64,000 nucleotides of DNA from the NCBI GenBank assembly GCA_001897155.1, contig MKSF01000004.1:117306-181305 (forward strand), read 5' to 3'. This document shows, piece by piece, positions 34,286 through 42,681 of the stretch (position 1 is its first letter; every line of letters starts with the position of its first letter). The notes under the pieces were generated by a model, which saw only the letters and a list, made by a program, of their open reading frames with translations, was not told the DNA's origin and made no database searches. The position numbers were made by a program, and so were the translations under genes. Origin of the DNA: Bacteroidetes bacterium 47-18 (lineage in GTDB: Bacteria > Bacteroidota > Bacteroidia > Chitinophagales > Chitinophagaceae).

Positions 34286-35226
34286 TAACCATAACCATCC
34301 TGGGAAATAATTCCGCCTTACCTGCTCATGGCAGGCTGCCTTCTTCGCAGATAGTGGCCATAAGAGACCAGCATTTCATGGTGGACTGCGGGGAAGGTAC
34401 GCAAATGCAGTTGCAGAAGCTGGGTATGGGATGGGGAAAGATAGAGCATATTTTCATCAGTCACCTGCATGGTGATCACTATTTCGGGCTGATAGGCCTG
34501 GTCACTTCCATGAATCTCCTGAACCGGGCATTACCGCTGAACATATACGGTCCTCCTGAGCTGGAGCAGATCTTGCAGATACAGTTGTCCATCGGTGGCG
34601 GTACGCTGAATTACCCGCTTTTTTTTCATCCCGTAGCCAATGCAGGTGAGCACAGGATACTGCTGGACACCCCGTATTACAGTGTAAGCTGCTTCCCGGT
34701 GATGCATCGCATACCCTGCCACGGGTTTAAATTCACTGCCAAAAGTACCGGCAGGAAGATCATCCCCGAGGCCTGCAGGGAGTACGGCATCCCCCGTTAT
34801 TTCTATGCCCGCCTGAAAGAGGGTATGGATTATATCCGTAAGGATGGCGAAGTGATCAGGAATGAATGGGTGACCGCAGCTCCCCAGCCCGAGCCGACCT
34901 ATGCGTATTGCGCGGATACGGTCTTTACAGACAGCTTTATTCCTTATATACAGGGCTGCCATACCATCTACCACGAGACCACTTACCTGAAGAAAGATGA
35001 GGATAAGGCGATGCTCCGGTTTCACAGCACGACCCACCAGGCCGCAGCGACCGCGTGCAGTGCGGGAGCGGCACGCCTGCTGATAGGGCATTATTCATCC
35101 CGGTATGAGCATATATCGGAATTTGAAGCGGAAGCAAAAGAGATCTTCTCCAATACGATTGCCACCCAGTCCGGTGATGTGTTCACCATCCGGTATGAGG
35201 ACGTGGCGCCACCACAAGGGATATGA
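34282..35226 (+). CDS. rnz: Ribonuclease Z
   Basis: 314 residues. Metallo-beta-lactamase fold with the zinc motif H61-L-H63-G-D65-H66 (FISHLHGDHYFG), the N-terminal NNSALPAHGRLPSSQ, and a C-terminal HST...H motif (LRFHSTTHQAAATACSAGAARLLIGHYSSRY). It cleaves the 3' trailer of tRNA precursors in the cytoplasm. It is coupled by a 4-bp overlap to the STAS-domain gene upstream, and its stop codon is directly adjacent to the stop codon of the convergent MntR-like gene (no gap). Confidence 0.94.
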   Translation: MITITILGNNSALPAHGRLPSSQIVAIRDQHFMVDCGEGTQMQLQKLGMGWGKIEHIFISHLHGDHYFGLIGLVTSMNLLNRALPLNIYGPPELEQILQIQLSIGGGTLNYPLFFHPVANAGEHRILLDTPYYSVSCFPVMHRIPCHGFKFTAKSTGRKIIPEACREYGIPRYFYARLKEGMDYIRKDGEVIRNEWVTAAPQPEPTYAYCADTVFTDSFIPYIQGCHTIYHETTYLKKDEDKAMLRFHSTTHQAAATACSAGAARLLIGHYSSRYEHISEFEAEAKEIFSNTIATQSGDVFTIRYEDVAPPQGI

Positions 35227-35883
35227 TCATTCCACCAGCAGCTTGTCTGCTATAATCTTACTGAATACCAGTTGCGCCGCTTTGCCGATCTCACAGTACA
35301 TTGTTCCGTCAAAATCCTCTTTTCCCGTTATTTTGATCTTGGTGCCTATTTTTATGTGCTTGCCGGTGAGGTACTGCAGGAATTCCTCGCTGCTGTCCCT
35401 TACACCTACCAGGCGTACGGTCCTGCCGGGAGCGCATTCGGACAGTTGCACGGCGTTCAGGGATACCACCTGCCCGTCAGCGTCAGGTATGGGAGAGCCA
35501 TGGGGATCGAATTTGGGATAGTGCAGCAGCTCATCTATCTTTTCGAAGAACTTAGGGGATTGTATGTGCTCCATCTGCTCCGCAATGTCGTGCACCTCTT
35601 CCCAACCGAAGCCCATTTCCTGTACCAGGAACATTTCTATCAGCCGGTGCTTGCGCACGATAAGCGCCGCGGTCAGCTTCCCGGTAGGGGTCAGCTTAAT
35701 GGGCTTGTATGATACATAGGTCACATAGCCTTTCTCGCTCAGCTTTTTCATCATGCTGTTCACGGTGGGCATCTTGATGTTCAAATGCCTGCTGAGCTCG
35801 TTGACGCTGATCTTGCCTCCTTCATTGTGCAAAGAGATATGATAAAGTGCCTTTAGATAGTTTTCTTCGATCTGGGTATTCAC
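35227..35883 (-). CDS. DtxR/MntR-family metal-dependent regulator
   Basis: 218 residues. N-terminal winged helix (YLKALYHISLHNEGGKISVNELSRHLNIKMPTVNSMMKKLSEKGYVTY), followed by the metal-binding dimerisation domain with VRKHRLIEMFLVQEMGFGWEEVHDIAEQMEH, where E, H and C/D ligands are expected, and a C-terminal FeoA-like SH3 domain (SECAPGRTVRLVGVRD). Such proteins repress transport genes in response to Mn2+ or Fe2+. No target transporter is next to it in this window. Manganese versus iron cannot be told. Confidence 0.9.
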   Translation of the reverse strand: MNTQIEENYLKALYHISLHNEGGKISVNELSRHLNIKMPTVNSMMKKLSEKGYVTYVSYKPIKLTPTGKLTAALIVRKHRLIEMFLVQEMGFGWEEVHDIAEQMEHIQSPKFFEKIDELLHYPKFDPHGSPIPDADGQVVSLNAVQLSECAPGRTVRLVGVRDSSEEFLQYLTGKHIKIGTKIKITGKEDFDGTMYCEIGKAAQLVFSKIIADKLLVE

Positions 35884-35951
35884 ATGGCTGAATTTAGAAC
35901 AAATTTTTCAAATGCGCTGACCTTCTCCGGTCATTACGGGCTTTGCAGCCG

Positions 35952-37442
35952 TCAGAGGCTGATAATATTGCTGGCGCCGCTTTCGTTCCAGCACCGGTCC
36001 ACTGTAGTGACCACGTATTTATACCCGGGAGCTGATGCCCTGTCGGTAAAGTTCTGTGCCACGGTAAGCGCTATGATATTTTCCGCTTTCTGTAGGTTGA
36101 CCTGCTCCTGTTCCCTGAACCTGTACACCACGTATGTCAGCCTGCCGGGCAGCATTTTATCGTGCTTTTCTATATCCCATCTCAGCAGCGCCTGGCTGCC
36201 GTTCAACTGAGCGGTAAGACGGGGAGCGTTAGGAGCCAGGTAATTGGGTACGGTATAGGCCGGCGGCAGGGCGATGGAGCCGAAATAGTTCATCCTGAGG
36301 CTGTCCTGCAGCGCAGTGCCAATCCTGCTGAAGCTCCTGATACTGTAGAGGACGATGCCCTGGGTATTGGCTTCCCTGGCTGCCGCTATCTGCTTGAGTA
36401 TCTCGCCGGGACCGTAGTAGCGGTTGCCGGGCTTGGCATCCACCATCCTGTAAACGCCAAGCCCGATATAGAGCTGCGCGGCGCCGGTATGCTCTTTCCA
36501 CCAGGGTAATAAGACATCATAGGGGGCTACTTTGTGACGGTGCTCCCAATAGAGCTGGGGCGCCACGTAATCCACCCATTTCTTGTCCACCCAGTGCAGC
36601 ACATCGGAATAAAGGTCGTCATAGCAGGAAGTGGCGCCAACGGTATTGGATCCTTTGGGATCCTTGTTGATGTTCCGCCACACCCCGAAAGGACTGACGC
36701 CGAATTTTACCCAGGGCTTGGCCTGCTTGATATTGGTGTGCAACTGCCAGATAAAGGTATTGACATTCGAGCGCCTCCAGTCGGCCCTGGACATCCCGTT
36801 CCCGGTCAGAGCGTAGGAAGCGTCATCATTGAATGGCTTGCCGGCAATGGGGTAGGGGTAGAAATAATCGTCTATATGCACGGCATCAATATCGTAATTA
36901 TTGACAGCCTCCATAATTACTTTGATAATATGCTGGCGGGCCTGTGCATTGCCAGGGTCGAAGTAGCCCTTATTGCCGTAGTGTATGATCCAGTCGGGAT
37001 TCCTTCGGGTAGGATGGCTTTCCGGGTTGGGGTTGAACGTAGAGCTGGTCAGCGCCCTGTACGGATTGAACCAGGCGTGGAATTCCAGGTTGCGCTTGTG
37101 CGCCTCCTGTATCATGAATTCCAGCGGATCATATTTGGGAAAAGGCGGCTGTCCCTGCTTGCCGCTGAGGAAACGGCTCCAGGGCTCCAGTTGCGATTCG
37201 TATAGCACATCCGCTGCCGGACGCACCTGTACGATCACTGCGTTGAAGCCGCACTGTTTCAGGAAATTGAGATGATTGATGAACTCCTGCTGCTGCTGCT
37301 GGGCCGATAGTCCTGAGCGGGAAGGCCAGTCTATATTGCTGACGGTGGCGATCCAGGCCGCTCTGAACTCCCTTTTGGGTCCCGCGAATGATGTATGGAA
37401 AAGGAGGCAGTAAGATAAAAATAAGGCAATTAATCTGTACAT
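35952..37442 (-). CDS. Family 10-like glycosyl hydrolase (GHL10/DUF187) with C-terminal fibronectin-like domain
   Basis: 496 residues. Signal peptide at residues 1-20 (ending FAG), then REFRAAWIATVSNIDWPSRSGLSAQQQQQEFI, FNAVIVQVRPAADVLYESQLEPWS, HAWFNPYRALTS, DPGNAQARQHIIKVIMEAVNNYDIDAVHIDDYFYPYP and VDYVAPQLYWEHRHKVAPYDVLLPWW: the GHL10 (YngK/DUF187) TIM-barrel signature. The last 95 residues resemble a fibronectin type III domain (ALLRWDI ... YKYVVTTVDRCWNESGAS). It is predicted to act on peptidoglycan or other polysaccharide in the periplasm or outside. A single-gene unit. Confidence 0.9.
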   Translation of the reverse strand: MYRLIALFLSYCLLFHTSFAGPKREFRAAWIATVSNIDWPSRSGLSAQQQQQEFINHLNFLKQCGFNAVIVQVRPAADVLYESQLEPWSRFLSGKQGQPPFPKYDPLEFMIQEAHKRNLEFHAWFNPYRALTSSTFNPNPESHPTRRNPDWIIHYGNKGYFDPGNAQARQHIIKVIMEAVNNYDIDAVHIDDYFYPYPIAGKPFNDDASYALTGNGMSRADWRRSNVNTFIWQLHTNIKQAKPWVKFGVSPFGVWRNINKDPKGSNTVGATSCYDDLYSDVLHWVDKKWVDYVAPQLYWEHRHKVAPYDVLLPWWKEHTGAAQLYIGLGVYRMVDAKPGNRYYGPGEILKQIAAAREANTQGIVLYSIRSFSRIGTALQDSLRMNYFGSIALPPAYTVPNYLAPNAPRLTAQLNGSQALLRWDIEKHDKMLPGRLTYVVYRFREQEQVNLQKAENIIALTVAQNFTDRASAPGYKYVVTTVDRCWNESGASNIISL

Positions 37443-37667
37443 ACTTCAGATAGACTGGGTTGCGATGTTAAAGTAACAAAGGTCCTTATTTTAGCTCATA
37501 AAAATAAATTAAATTGAAGCAATATAAGGAGGGCCGGATTTTTTTTAGTCAAATATTTGTTATTTAAAATAGTTTGCTTACTTTTAATTTCTAAAAGGAG
37601 AAGTTGACACGGTCTTTTTCCCTGAAAAATTAATTAGCCATTTTAAAAATTCTATTATTACAATAAA

Positions 37668-38210
37668 ATGAGAAACTTTTTATTTTCTGCCGTAGGCTCG
37701 TTGGCATTATTGTCCGCAATGACTTTTACTTCCTGTAAAGAAGATAGATGTAAATCTGTAGTATGCGCTAACAGCGGAGCTTGTAATGATGATGGTTCCT
37801 GTAGTTGCCAGGTCGGTTATGAAGGAGAACGTTGCGAGACTATCTCCCGTGATAAATTCAAAGGCGTATGGGGTGTAGCGGAAGCCGGATCCAGCACTGG
37901 TCCCATTTCCTATACCTGTGCCGTTGAAGACGGTGCTTCCATCGACCAGGTAGAGATCAGGAACTTTTACAATCTTTTTGACGCTACTGTAAAGGCCAAT
38001 GTAAAAGGTGACACGCTTTATATACCGCTGCAGGACCTCGCTGACGGAGAAGATATTAAAAAGATTGAAGGTAAAGGTCATATCGACATCGAAGGATACT
38101 ACGGTTTACAGGGACGCCTGATCTTAAGATACAGGGTACAGTCTTCTGATGGCAGTATTAATAATTTCGGTATGAGCGGTGCCGATAACCCTTCTATCTG
38201 GACCAAATAA
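37668..38210 (+). CDS. EGF-domain lipoprotein of unknown function
   Basis: 180 residues. Lipobox-type signal (FTSCKEDRC, Cys at about residue 23). Residues 25-55 are an EGF-like domain with six cysteines (CKSVVCANSGACNDDGSCSC ... GERCE). The remainder (residues 60-180) is beta-rich and unlike anything I recognise. EGF-like domains are uncommon in bacteria and seen mainly in secreted Bacteroidota proteins. It is a single gene, followed by a clear terminator at 38241. Function unknown; surface-exposed lipoprotein is likely. Confidence 0.85.
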   Translation: MRNFLFSAVGSLALLSAMTFTSCKEDRCKSVVCANSGACNDDGSCSCQVGYEGERCETISRDKFKGVWGVAEAGSSTGPISYTCAVEDGASIDQVEIRNFYNLFDATVKANVKGDTLYIPLQDLADGEDIKKIEGKGHIDIEGYYGLQGRLILRYRVQSSDGSINNFGMSGADNPSIWTK

Positions 38211-38240
38211 AAGTCATATAGTAATTTTACGCATCATAAA

Positions 38241-38279
38241 AGAGTGGCTGCTTTACAGGCAGCCGCTCTTGTTTTTTTA
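38241..38279 (+). terminator. Terminator of the EGF-lipoprotein gene
   Basis: An 11-bp stem (38241-38251 with 38259-38269, one G-T pair), 7-nt loop, followed by TGTTTTTTTA. Confidence 0.8.
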
Positions 38280-38420
38280 TTATAAGAGATTACCTCACAT
38301 CCGTTCGGAATGCCCAGCACGCTACAGTCTTTATAGCAAAAGCGGTCTCTGACCCGCAGAGAGGACATTGCCCAGCGAAGCGTATCTGTAAAAGAGATTG
38401 TTTCCTGTAAGCAGATAGTC
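38276..38420 (-). repeat. Dispersed intergenic repeat, family 1, copy C (inverted)
   Basis: Its reverse complement contains the same ordered blocks as 7075-7230 and 15960-16130, in particular CATTCCGAACGGATGTGAGG and a GACCGCTTTTGC block. It fills most of the 376-bp gap between convergent genes. Confidence 0.7.
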
Positions 38421-38422
38421 AC

Positions 38423-38563
38423 TTGCTTTGTTGTTGGGTGTGTCCTTCATAAACAACCCAGATCAAAATGTATTGAAGTGGCAGGTATAGCTGTCTGTAG
38501 AGTCATGGATGGCGCTGTTGCGTTCTGTTTTCCTCCGTTGTTGGGTGTGCTTCACCGGCAACC
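38423..38563 (+). repeat. Two degenerate family-3 short hairpin repeats
   Basis: TTGTTGTTGGGTGTG followed by CCTTCATAAACAACCC at 38423-38459, and GTTGTTGGGTGTGCTTCACC then GGCAACC at 38535-38563. Each folds on itself; their sequence order matches 16134-16166 and 16311-16343. Confidence 0.4.
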
Positions 38564-38586
38564 GGTATGCTTATATTCTTTTTATT

Positions 38587-39609
38587 TTATTGCTCTTTCC
38601 CCCCGCTGTTAACCCATTCGGAAAATTCCCTGAATGCGGCGGGATTGTTCCTGATCCATTCCAGCGAAGATTTGCTCAGCGACTGGGTTGTAAAATAGCA
38701 ATAGGCCTGTACCTGGCCGGAGTGTCCCAGCGCGCTGAAAAAAGGTACGTACAGGTCCCACCAGATGCTGTAATTATCCATTTTGGCTGTATCGGGAGAC
38801 AGCACGCCGAATATGGCGGAAGTAAAATCCAGGTACCGGTCAAAGCCGGTCTTATTCCTGTTGGCTTCCGAAAACTGCTGGTTGACCAGCAAGGAGAGCA
38901 GCAGGTCGATGTTGGCGAATTGTGTTTCCGCTGAAAGGTCCGTTATGATCTCTATCTCATTATCGGCCGTGGTGGTGATCCTGCTGTCAAAGATCTCCGT
39001 AATAAGGGAGAAGGCGGTAATGCTCCGCTCCGTATTAGGCTCCAGCAGCAGGAAATAATATAACGCCAGCAGGGCTTCCGGGTGCTTGTTCTGCTTCAGC
39101 AGGGCATTGGCGAGCAGCAGGTGGCTTCCCGGATGCGTGGGTGTCCTGTAAATGCTGCGCTCCAGTGTATTGACGGTCTCGGTAATGTTTTTGTTCCTGT
39201 AATAATTGAACGCGAGGTTATAGCTGAGCAGGGGGTGATAGCCGAATTCCTTTATACCCGCTTTAAAGGTCTCTATACAGGCCTCATCCTTTCCGTCCAG
39301 GTCAAGGGCCGAACCTTTGATCAGGTAGGCTTCCAGGCGGTGCTCATTGGTGTTTTCCAGCACTTTGCCGCTGTATATCACGGCATTCCTGTAATCACCT
39401 TTTATAAGATAAGCGGATGCGGCTTTACTGAGCAGTTGTGACTGCCCGGGTTGTTTCTTCAGGGCTGTGGTATATATCTCGATCGCCTTGTCGTATTCCT
39501 GTTTGTCAATATAGCGGGTGGCTGCGTTGATTAGGCTGTCCGTAGCGGTCTGTGCCCTGGCAGTCATAACAGCCAGGCAGCACATAGCGATCAGCAGGTG
39601 TTTTTTCAT
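38587..39609 (-). CDS. Secreted TPR-repeat protein
   Basis: 340 residues. Signal peptide (MKKHLLIAMCCLAVMTARAQ). TPR units run from about residue 25 to 190: EYDKAIEIYTTALKKQPGQSQLLSKAASAYLIKGDYRNAVIYSGKVLENT, and PGSHLLLANALLKQNKHPEALLALYYFLLLEPNT. The C-terminal 150 residues are helical and not recognised. It probably acts in protein-protein contact in the periplasm or at the outer membrane. Convergent with the EGF-lipoprotein gene; divergent from the Nudix gene at 39726. Confidence 0.85.
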   Translation of the reverse strand: MKKHLLIAMCCLAVMTARAQTATDSLINAATRYIDKQEYDKAIEIYTTALKKQPGQSQLLSKAASAYLIKGDYRNAVIYSGKVLENTNEHRLEAYLIKGSALDLDGKDEACIETFKAGIKEFGYHPLLSYNLAFNYYRNKNITETVNTLERSIYRTPTHPGSHLLLANALLKQNKHPEALLALYYFLLLEPNTERSITAFSLITEIFDSRITTTADNEIEIITDLSAETQFANIDLLLSLLVNQQFSEANRNKTGFDRYLDFTSAIFGVLSPDTAKMDNYSIWWDLYVPFFSALGHSGQVQAYCYFTTQSLSKSSLEWIRNNPAAFREFSEWVNSGGKEQ

Positions 39610-39725
39610 ATCTGTTCCGGTAAAAAAAAATTCGTATAAAGGTACGTTTAAAATTGCAGACGGCGGAAAACAACTGTCACCCGAACCGGAAGAATATGAT
39701 ATATTTGTTCAGGAAAAAAATAATT

Positions 39726-40148
39726 ATGCTGGATGGTTTTAATGTAAGGGTGTATGCGGTTTGCCTGCGGGATGGGAAGCTGCTGGTGCTCCATGAGCCT
39801 TTTATGGGTCACCTGGTGGTCAAGCTGCCGGGAGGCGGACTGGAATACGGGGAAGGGCCCGCCGACTGCCTGGTAAGGGAATTCCGGGAGGAGCTGGGGC
39901 TGGAAGTGGAGGTGAAAGAGAGTTTTTATATCCAGGAAAGATTTGTGCCTTCCCTGGCAAAGAACAATAAGCAGATCGTTATGCTGTATTTCATAGCAGA
40001 TATTCTGAACCCGGAAGCGCTGGAAATAAAGGACAGCGTGATCCTGAAAGCCGACTGGGTGCCGGTAACGGAAGCATGCCCGCTGACCCTGCCCGTGGAC
40101 CGGCAGATGTATGAGAAGCTGAAAAGATATGTGCACCGTCAATCATAG
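39726..40148 (+). CDS. Nudix hydrolase
   Basis: 140 residues from the ATG at 39726; an upstream in-frame start at 39654 would add a non-Nudix tail and is less likely. The Nudix box GGLEYGEGPADCLVREFREELG spans about residues 37-58, with the expected R-E-x-x-E-E-x-G metal-binding residues. The family hydrolyses nucleoside diphosphates linked to another group; the substrate is not predictable here. It lies 3 bp before a secreted protein gene. Confidence 0.9.
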   Translation: MLDGFNVRVYAVCLRDGKLLVLHEPFMGHLVVKLPGGGLEYGEGPADCLVREFREELGLEVEVKESFYIQERFVPSLAKNNKQIVMLYFIADILNPEALEIKDSVILKADWVPVTEACPLTLPVDRQMYEKLKRYVHRQS

Positions 40149-40151
40149 CCT

Positions 40152-40784
40152 ATGTTACGAAGGATGATCCTGCTGTTGCTGCTTGCTGTTCTGGCGGGTA
40201 GCAGGGCTTCGGCACAGCGCACGCTGTATTCGGAGTTTGATACTACGGTATTTACCTTTATCGGAGCCCGGGTACTGTGGGATACGTTGCAGTATCCTTA
40301 CCGGCATTACCGAATGGTAGCGGTAGGGAAAGCAGGTACAGGCGGGCAGCTGGACCCAGAAGGCTGGATAGTGCCGGAAAAAGAAGGCATCATCGTGCTG
40401 GGCCTAATGGACGGCCGAAGCAATAAGATTGTGGTAAGAGATACTTTTTATGCTAAAAGACCTCCTGACCCGAAAGTATGCGTGGGAACTTATTGTGAAG
40501 CAGGCCGGATACCGCTTCATTATTTGAAGCTGCAGAAGGGGCTGGTGGTCAGGCTGGATGGTTACAGGTACAAAGGGTTCTCTTTGCTATCATTTGATGT
40601 GCTGCTATTCAAGGGAAATACAGGGATAGCGCAATATACCAACAGGGGACCTTATTTTGATACCGGCCTGAGGACTATGCTGCAGCAATTGACTCCCGGG
40701 ATGAAAGTGGTCTTTCAGGCAAAAGGAGCCGGCCCGGGTGGATCGGTAAGACAGTTGGATACTTTGGAGCTGGAAGTATATTAA
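40152..40784 (+). CDS. Secreted protein with GldM C-terminal-like domain
   Basis: 210 residues. Signal peptide (MLRRMILLLLLAVLAGSRASA), then a beta-rich body. The second half (YLKLQKGLVVRLDGYRYKGFSLLSFDVLLFKGNTGIAQ ... LRTMLQQLTPGMKVVFQAKGAG) has the pattern of the C-terminal domain of GldM, the T9SS motor protein, but without the membrane helix and coiled-coil of true GldM. Location in periplasm is expected. It is 3 bp downstream of the Nudix gene. The GldM likeness is by eye and moderate in strength. Confidence 0.7.
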   Translation: MLRRMILLLLLAVLAGSRASAQRTLYSEFDTTVFTFIGARVLWDTLQYPYRHYRMVAVGKAGTGGQLDPEGWIVPEKEGIIVLGLMDGRSNKIVVRDTFYAKRPPDPKVCVGTYCEAGRIPLHYLKLQKGLVVRLDGYRYKGFSLLSFDVLLFKGNTGIAQYTNRGPYFDTGLRTMLQQLTPGMKVVFQAKGAGPGGSVRQLDTLELEVY

Positions 40785-40888
40785 TGGCTTTTTTGCCTGC
40801 TCCGGCACGGCTGTCATGTTCAAAAGATTAACTTTCGGTAGTCAACAAATAGTGCCCCGGTCCTCTTTACCTATATTAAACCGGCTGT

Positions 40889-41146
40889 ATGGTAATTATA
40901 ATTGGAATTATTGCAGGAGTATGCACTTCCGTTTCAATGGTCCCCCAGTTGATAAAAGTGATAAGGGAAAAGGATGTAGAAAGCCTCTCCCCGGTAATGA
41001 TCGGCATTTTATTGGCAGGTGTGGCATTGTGGGTCGTCTATGGAATTATAATGGAAGAATGGCCTATTATTCTTTCCAATGCCTTTTCCGTGCTTGTCAA
41101 TATCACATTATTGACCTGCTATTTTCTTTACCGGGGACGTACATAG
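40889..41146 (+). CDS. SemiSWEET-type sugar transporter (PQ-loop)
   Basis: 85 residues, three membrane helices. The first helix contains the P19-Q20 of the PQ-loop motif (MVPQLIKVIREKD), and the third helix ends in a short basic tail. SemiSWEETs dimerise to move sugars down gradients in the inner membrane; the sugar is unknown. The start codon ATG at 40889 gives the normal SemiSWEET length; a longer overlapping frame in another register is a shadow. Confidence 0.87.
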   Translation: MVIIIGIIAGVCTSVSMVPQLIKVIREKDVESLSPVMIGILLAGVALWVVYGIIMEEWPIILSNAFSVLVNITLLTCYFLYRGRT

Positions 41147-41223
41147 CCGGAATGAAGCGGTAGTAAAGGGCCGCTTGGCCTGCACAGGAAATCGGGCGTT
41201 CCTGCGATACCCGGTTTACTGCG

Positions 41224-41265
41224 GCAACATCAAGGCTGTATTGGGAAGTACAACCTTGATGTTGC
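41224..41265. other. Hairpin between the SemiSWEET and rseP genes
   Basis: A perfect 12-bp stem (41224-41235 with 41254-41265) with a further TGTA/TACA inner pairing. It has no T-run on either strand, so it may be a weak bidirectional terminator or an RNA-stability element between convergent genes. Confidence 0.5.
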
Positions 41266-41293
41266 TGGTACACAATGAGGAGGGCGCTGCCGG

Positions 41294-42664
41294 CTAACGC
41301 CGCAGTCCCCGGAAGATATCCAGCCCGTTGGCATACAGCATCACGAGCAGCAGGAAGAGCAGGCCGATGGCTGTGGCCTTTTCCAGGATGGAATCCTTGG
41401 GTTTCCTGCCCGTGATCATTTCATAAAGGATGAACAGCACATAGCCGCCGTCCAGCCCGGGTATGGGCAGCAGGTTCATGAACGCCAGTATAACGGAGAT
41501 AAAGGCAGTCATATGCCAGAACTGTTCCCAGTTCCAGGTGGGGCCGAACATCTTGGACATAGAGGCGAAGCCGCCCATAGCCTTGTAGGCGCCCGTCTGG
41601 GGATTAAGTATCTTTTTGAACTGGCCTACATAGCCGGCCAGCCGGTCCCACGTAAGCGCAACCCCGGCAGGGAAGGATTCGAAAAATCCGTATTTTGTTA
41701 TATCATAAGTATAGCCCAGCATTTCATAGTCCGCTACCTTGGACGGTGCGGCAGGCTGGAATCCGAGGGTGCCGGCATCCGATACCTGCGCCCGGACCGT
41801 AATCACTTGGTTCTCCCTTTTGATGCGAAGTGTAACTTCATGACCTTTAAGCTGCTGCAGTTTGCTGCGGGCATCAAAGAAATGCTTTACCGGTTGCTCA
41901 TTGATAGCGACGATCTCATCCAGCGGCTGCAAATGTGCCCGTTCTGCTCCTGAATTCTTTTCCACGCTCTGGATGATGGCCGGGAACGGGATCTGGAAGA
42001 AAGGATAAAGGTCTTTTTTATTGCTGAGCTGTCCTATCAGGTCAACAGGCATCTTGATGACGGTATCCCTGCCGTTCCTGCTGACTGTAATGTCCGTGGC
42101 CATTAAGACATCTCGCATCAGGGAGGAGAAATACAGGATATCCCTGCCATCGGCTTTTTTGATCACATCGCCGTCCCGGAAGCCTAATTCCATAGCAAAG
42201 GAGTCTATCACCATCACACCGTTTTTAAGCTCGGACATCGGCAGCTTCTTTTCTCCCCAGGTGAAGAGCACCATTGCGTAGATGATAAATGCCAGCAGTA
42301 TATTTACGATGATGCCGCCCAGCATAATGAGCAGGCGCTGCCAGGCTTTTTTGGACCGGAACTCCCAGGGTTTCGGCGGTTGCTTCATTTGTTCCGTATC
42401 CATGCTTTCATCCACCATTCCTGCTATCTTCACATAGCCGCCCAGCGGGAACCAGCCGATGCCGTATTCCGTTTCGCCTATTTTTTTCTTCCAGAACGAG
42501 AACGGTAGCACATTGGACAGGGGGAATAAGAAGTCAAAGAACAGGTAAAACTTTTCTACTTTCGTCCGGAACAGCTTCGCGAAGAAGTAATGTCCGAACT
42601 CGTGCAGGATAACCAGCAGAGACAGCGCGCACAAAAACTGTGCTACAGAGATCAGTGTATCCAT
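41294..42664 (-). CDS. rseP: Site-2 intramembrane metalloprotease RseP
   Basis: 456 residues. The zinc-binding H21-E22-F-G-H25 lies in the first membrane helix, and the second motif NLLPIPGLDGGYVLF (with the catalytic Asp) near residue 415. A PDZ domain sits between (HLQPLDEIVAINEQPVKHFF). RseP cuts membrane-bound anti-sigma factors or signal peptides within the inner membrane. It follows dxr on the same strand by 17 bp, the usual dxr-rseP pairing. Confidence 0.93.
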   Translation of the reverse strand: MDTLISVAQFLCALSLLVILHEFGHYFFAKLFRTKVEKFYLFFDFLFPLSNVLPFSFWKKKIGETEYGIGWFPLGGYVKIAGMVDESMDTEQMKQPPKPWEFRSKKAWQRLLIMLGGIIVNILLAFIIYAMVLFTWGEKKLPMSELKNGVMVIDSFAMELGFRDGDVIKKADGRDILYFSSLMRDVLMATDITVSRNGRDTVIKMPVDLIGQLSNKKDLYPFFQIPFPAIIQSVEKNSGAERAHLQPLDEIVAINEQPVKHFFDARSKLQQLKGHEVTLRIKRENQVITVRAQVSDAGTLGFQPAAPSKVADYEMLGYTYDITKYGFFESFPAGVALTWDRLAGYVGQFKKILNPQTGAYKAMGGFASMSKMFGPTWNWEQFWHMTAFISVILAFMNLLPIPGLDGGYVLFILYEMITGRKPKDSILEKATAIGLLFLLLVMLYANGLDIFRGLRR

Positions 42665-42681
42665 TTAAGAATATTCAGGGT

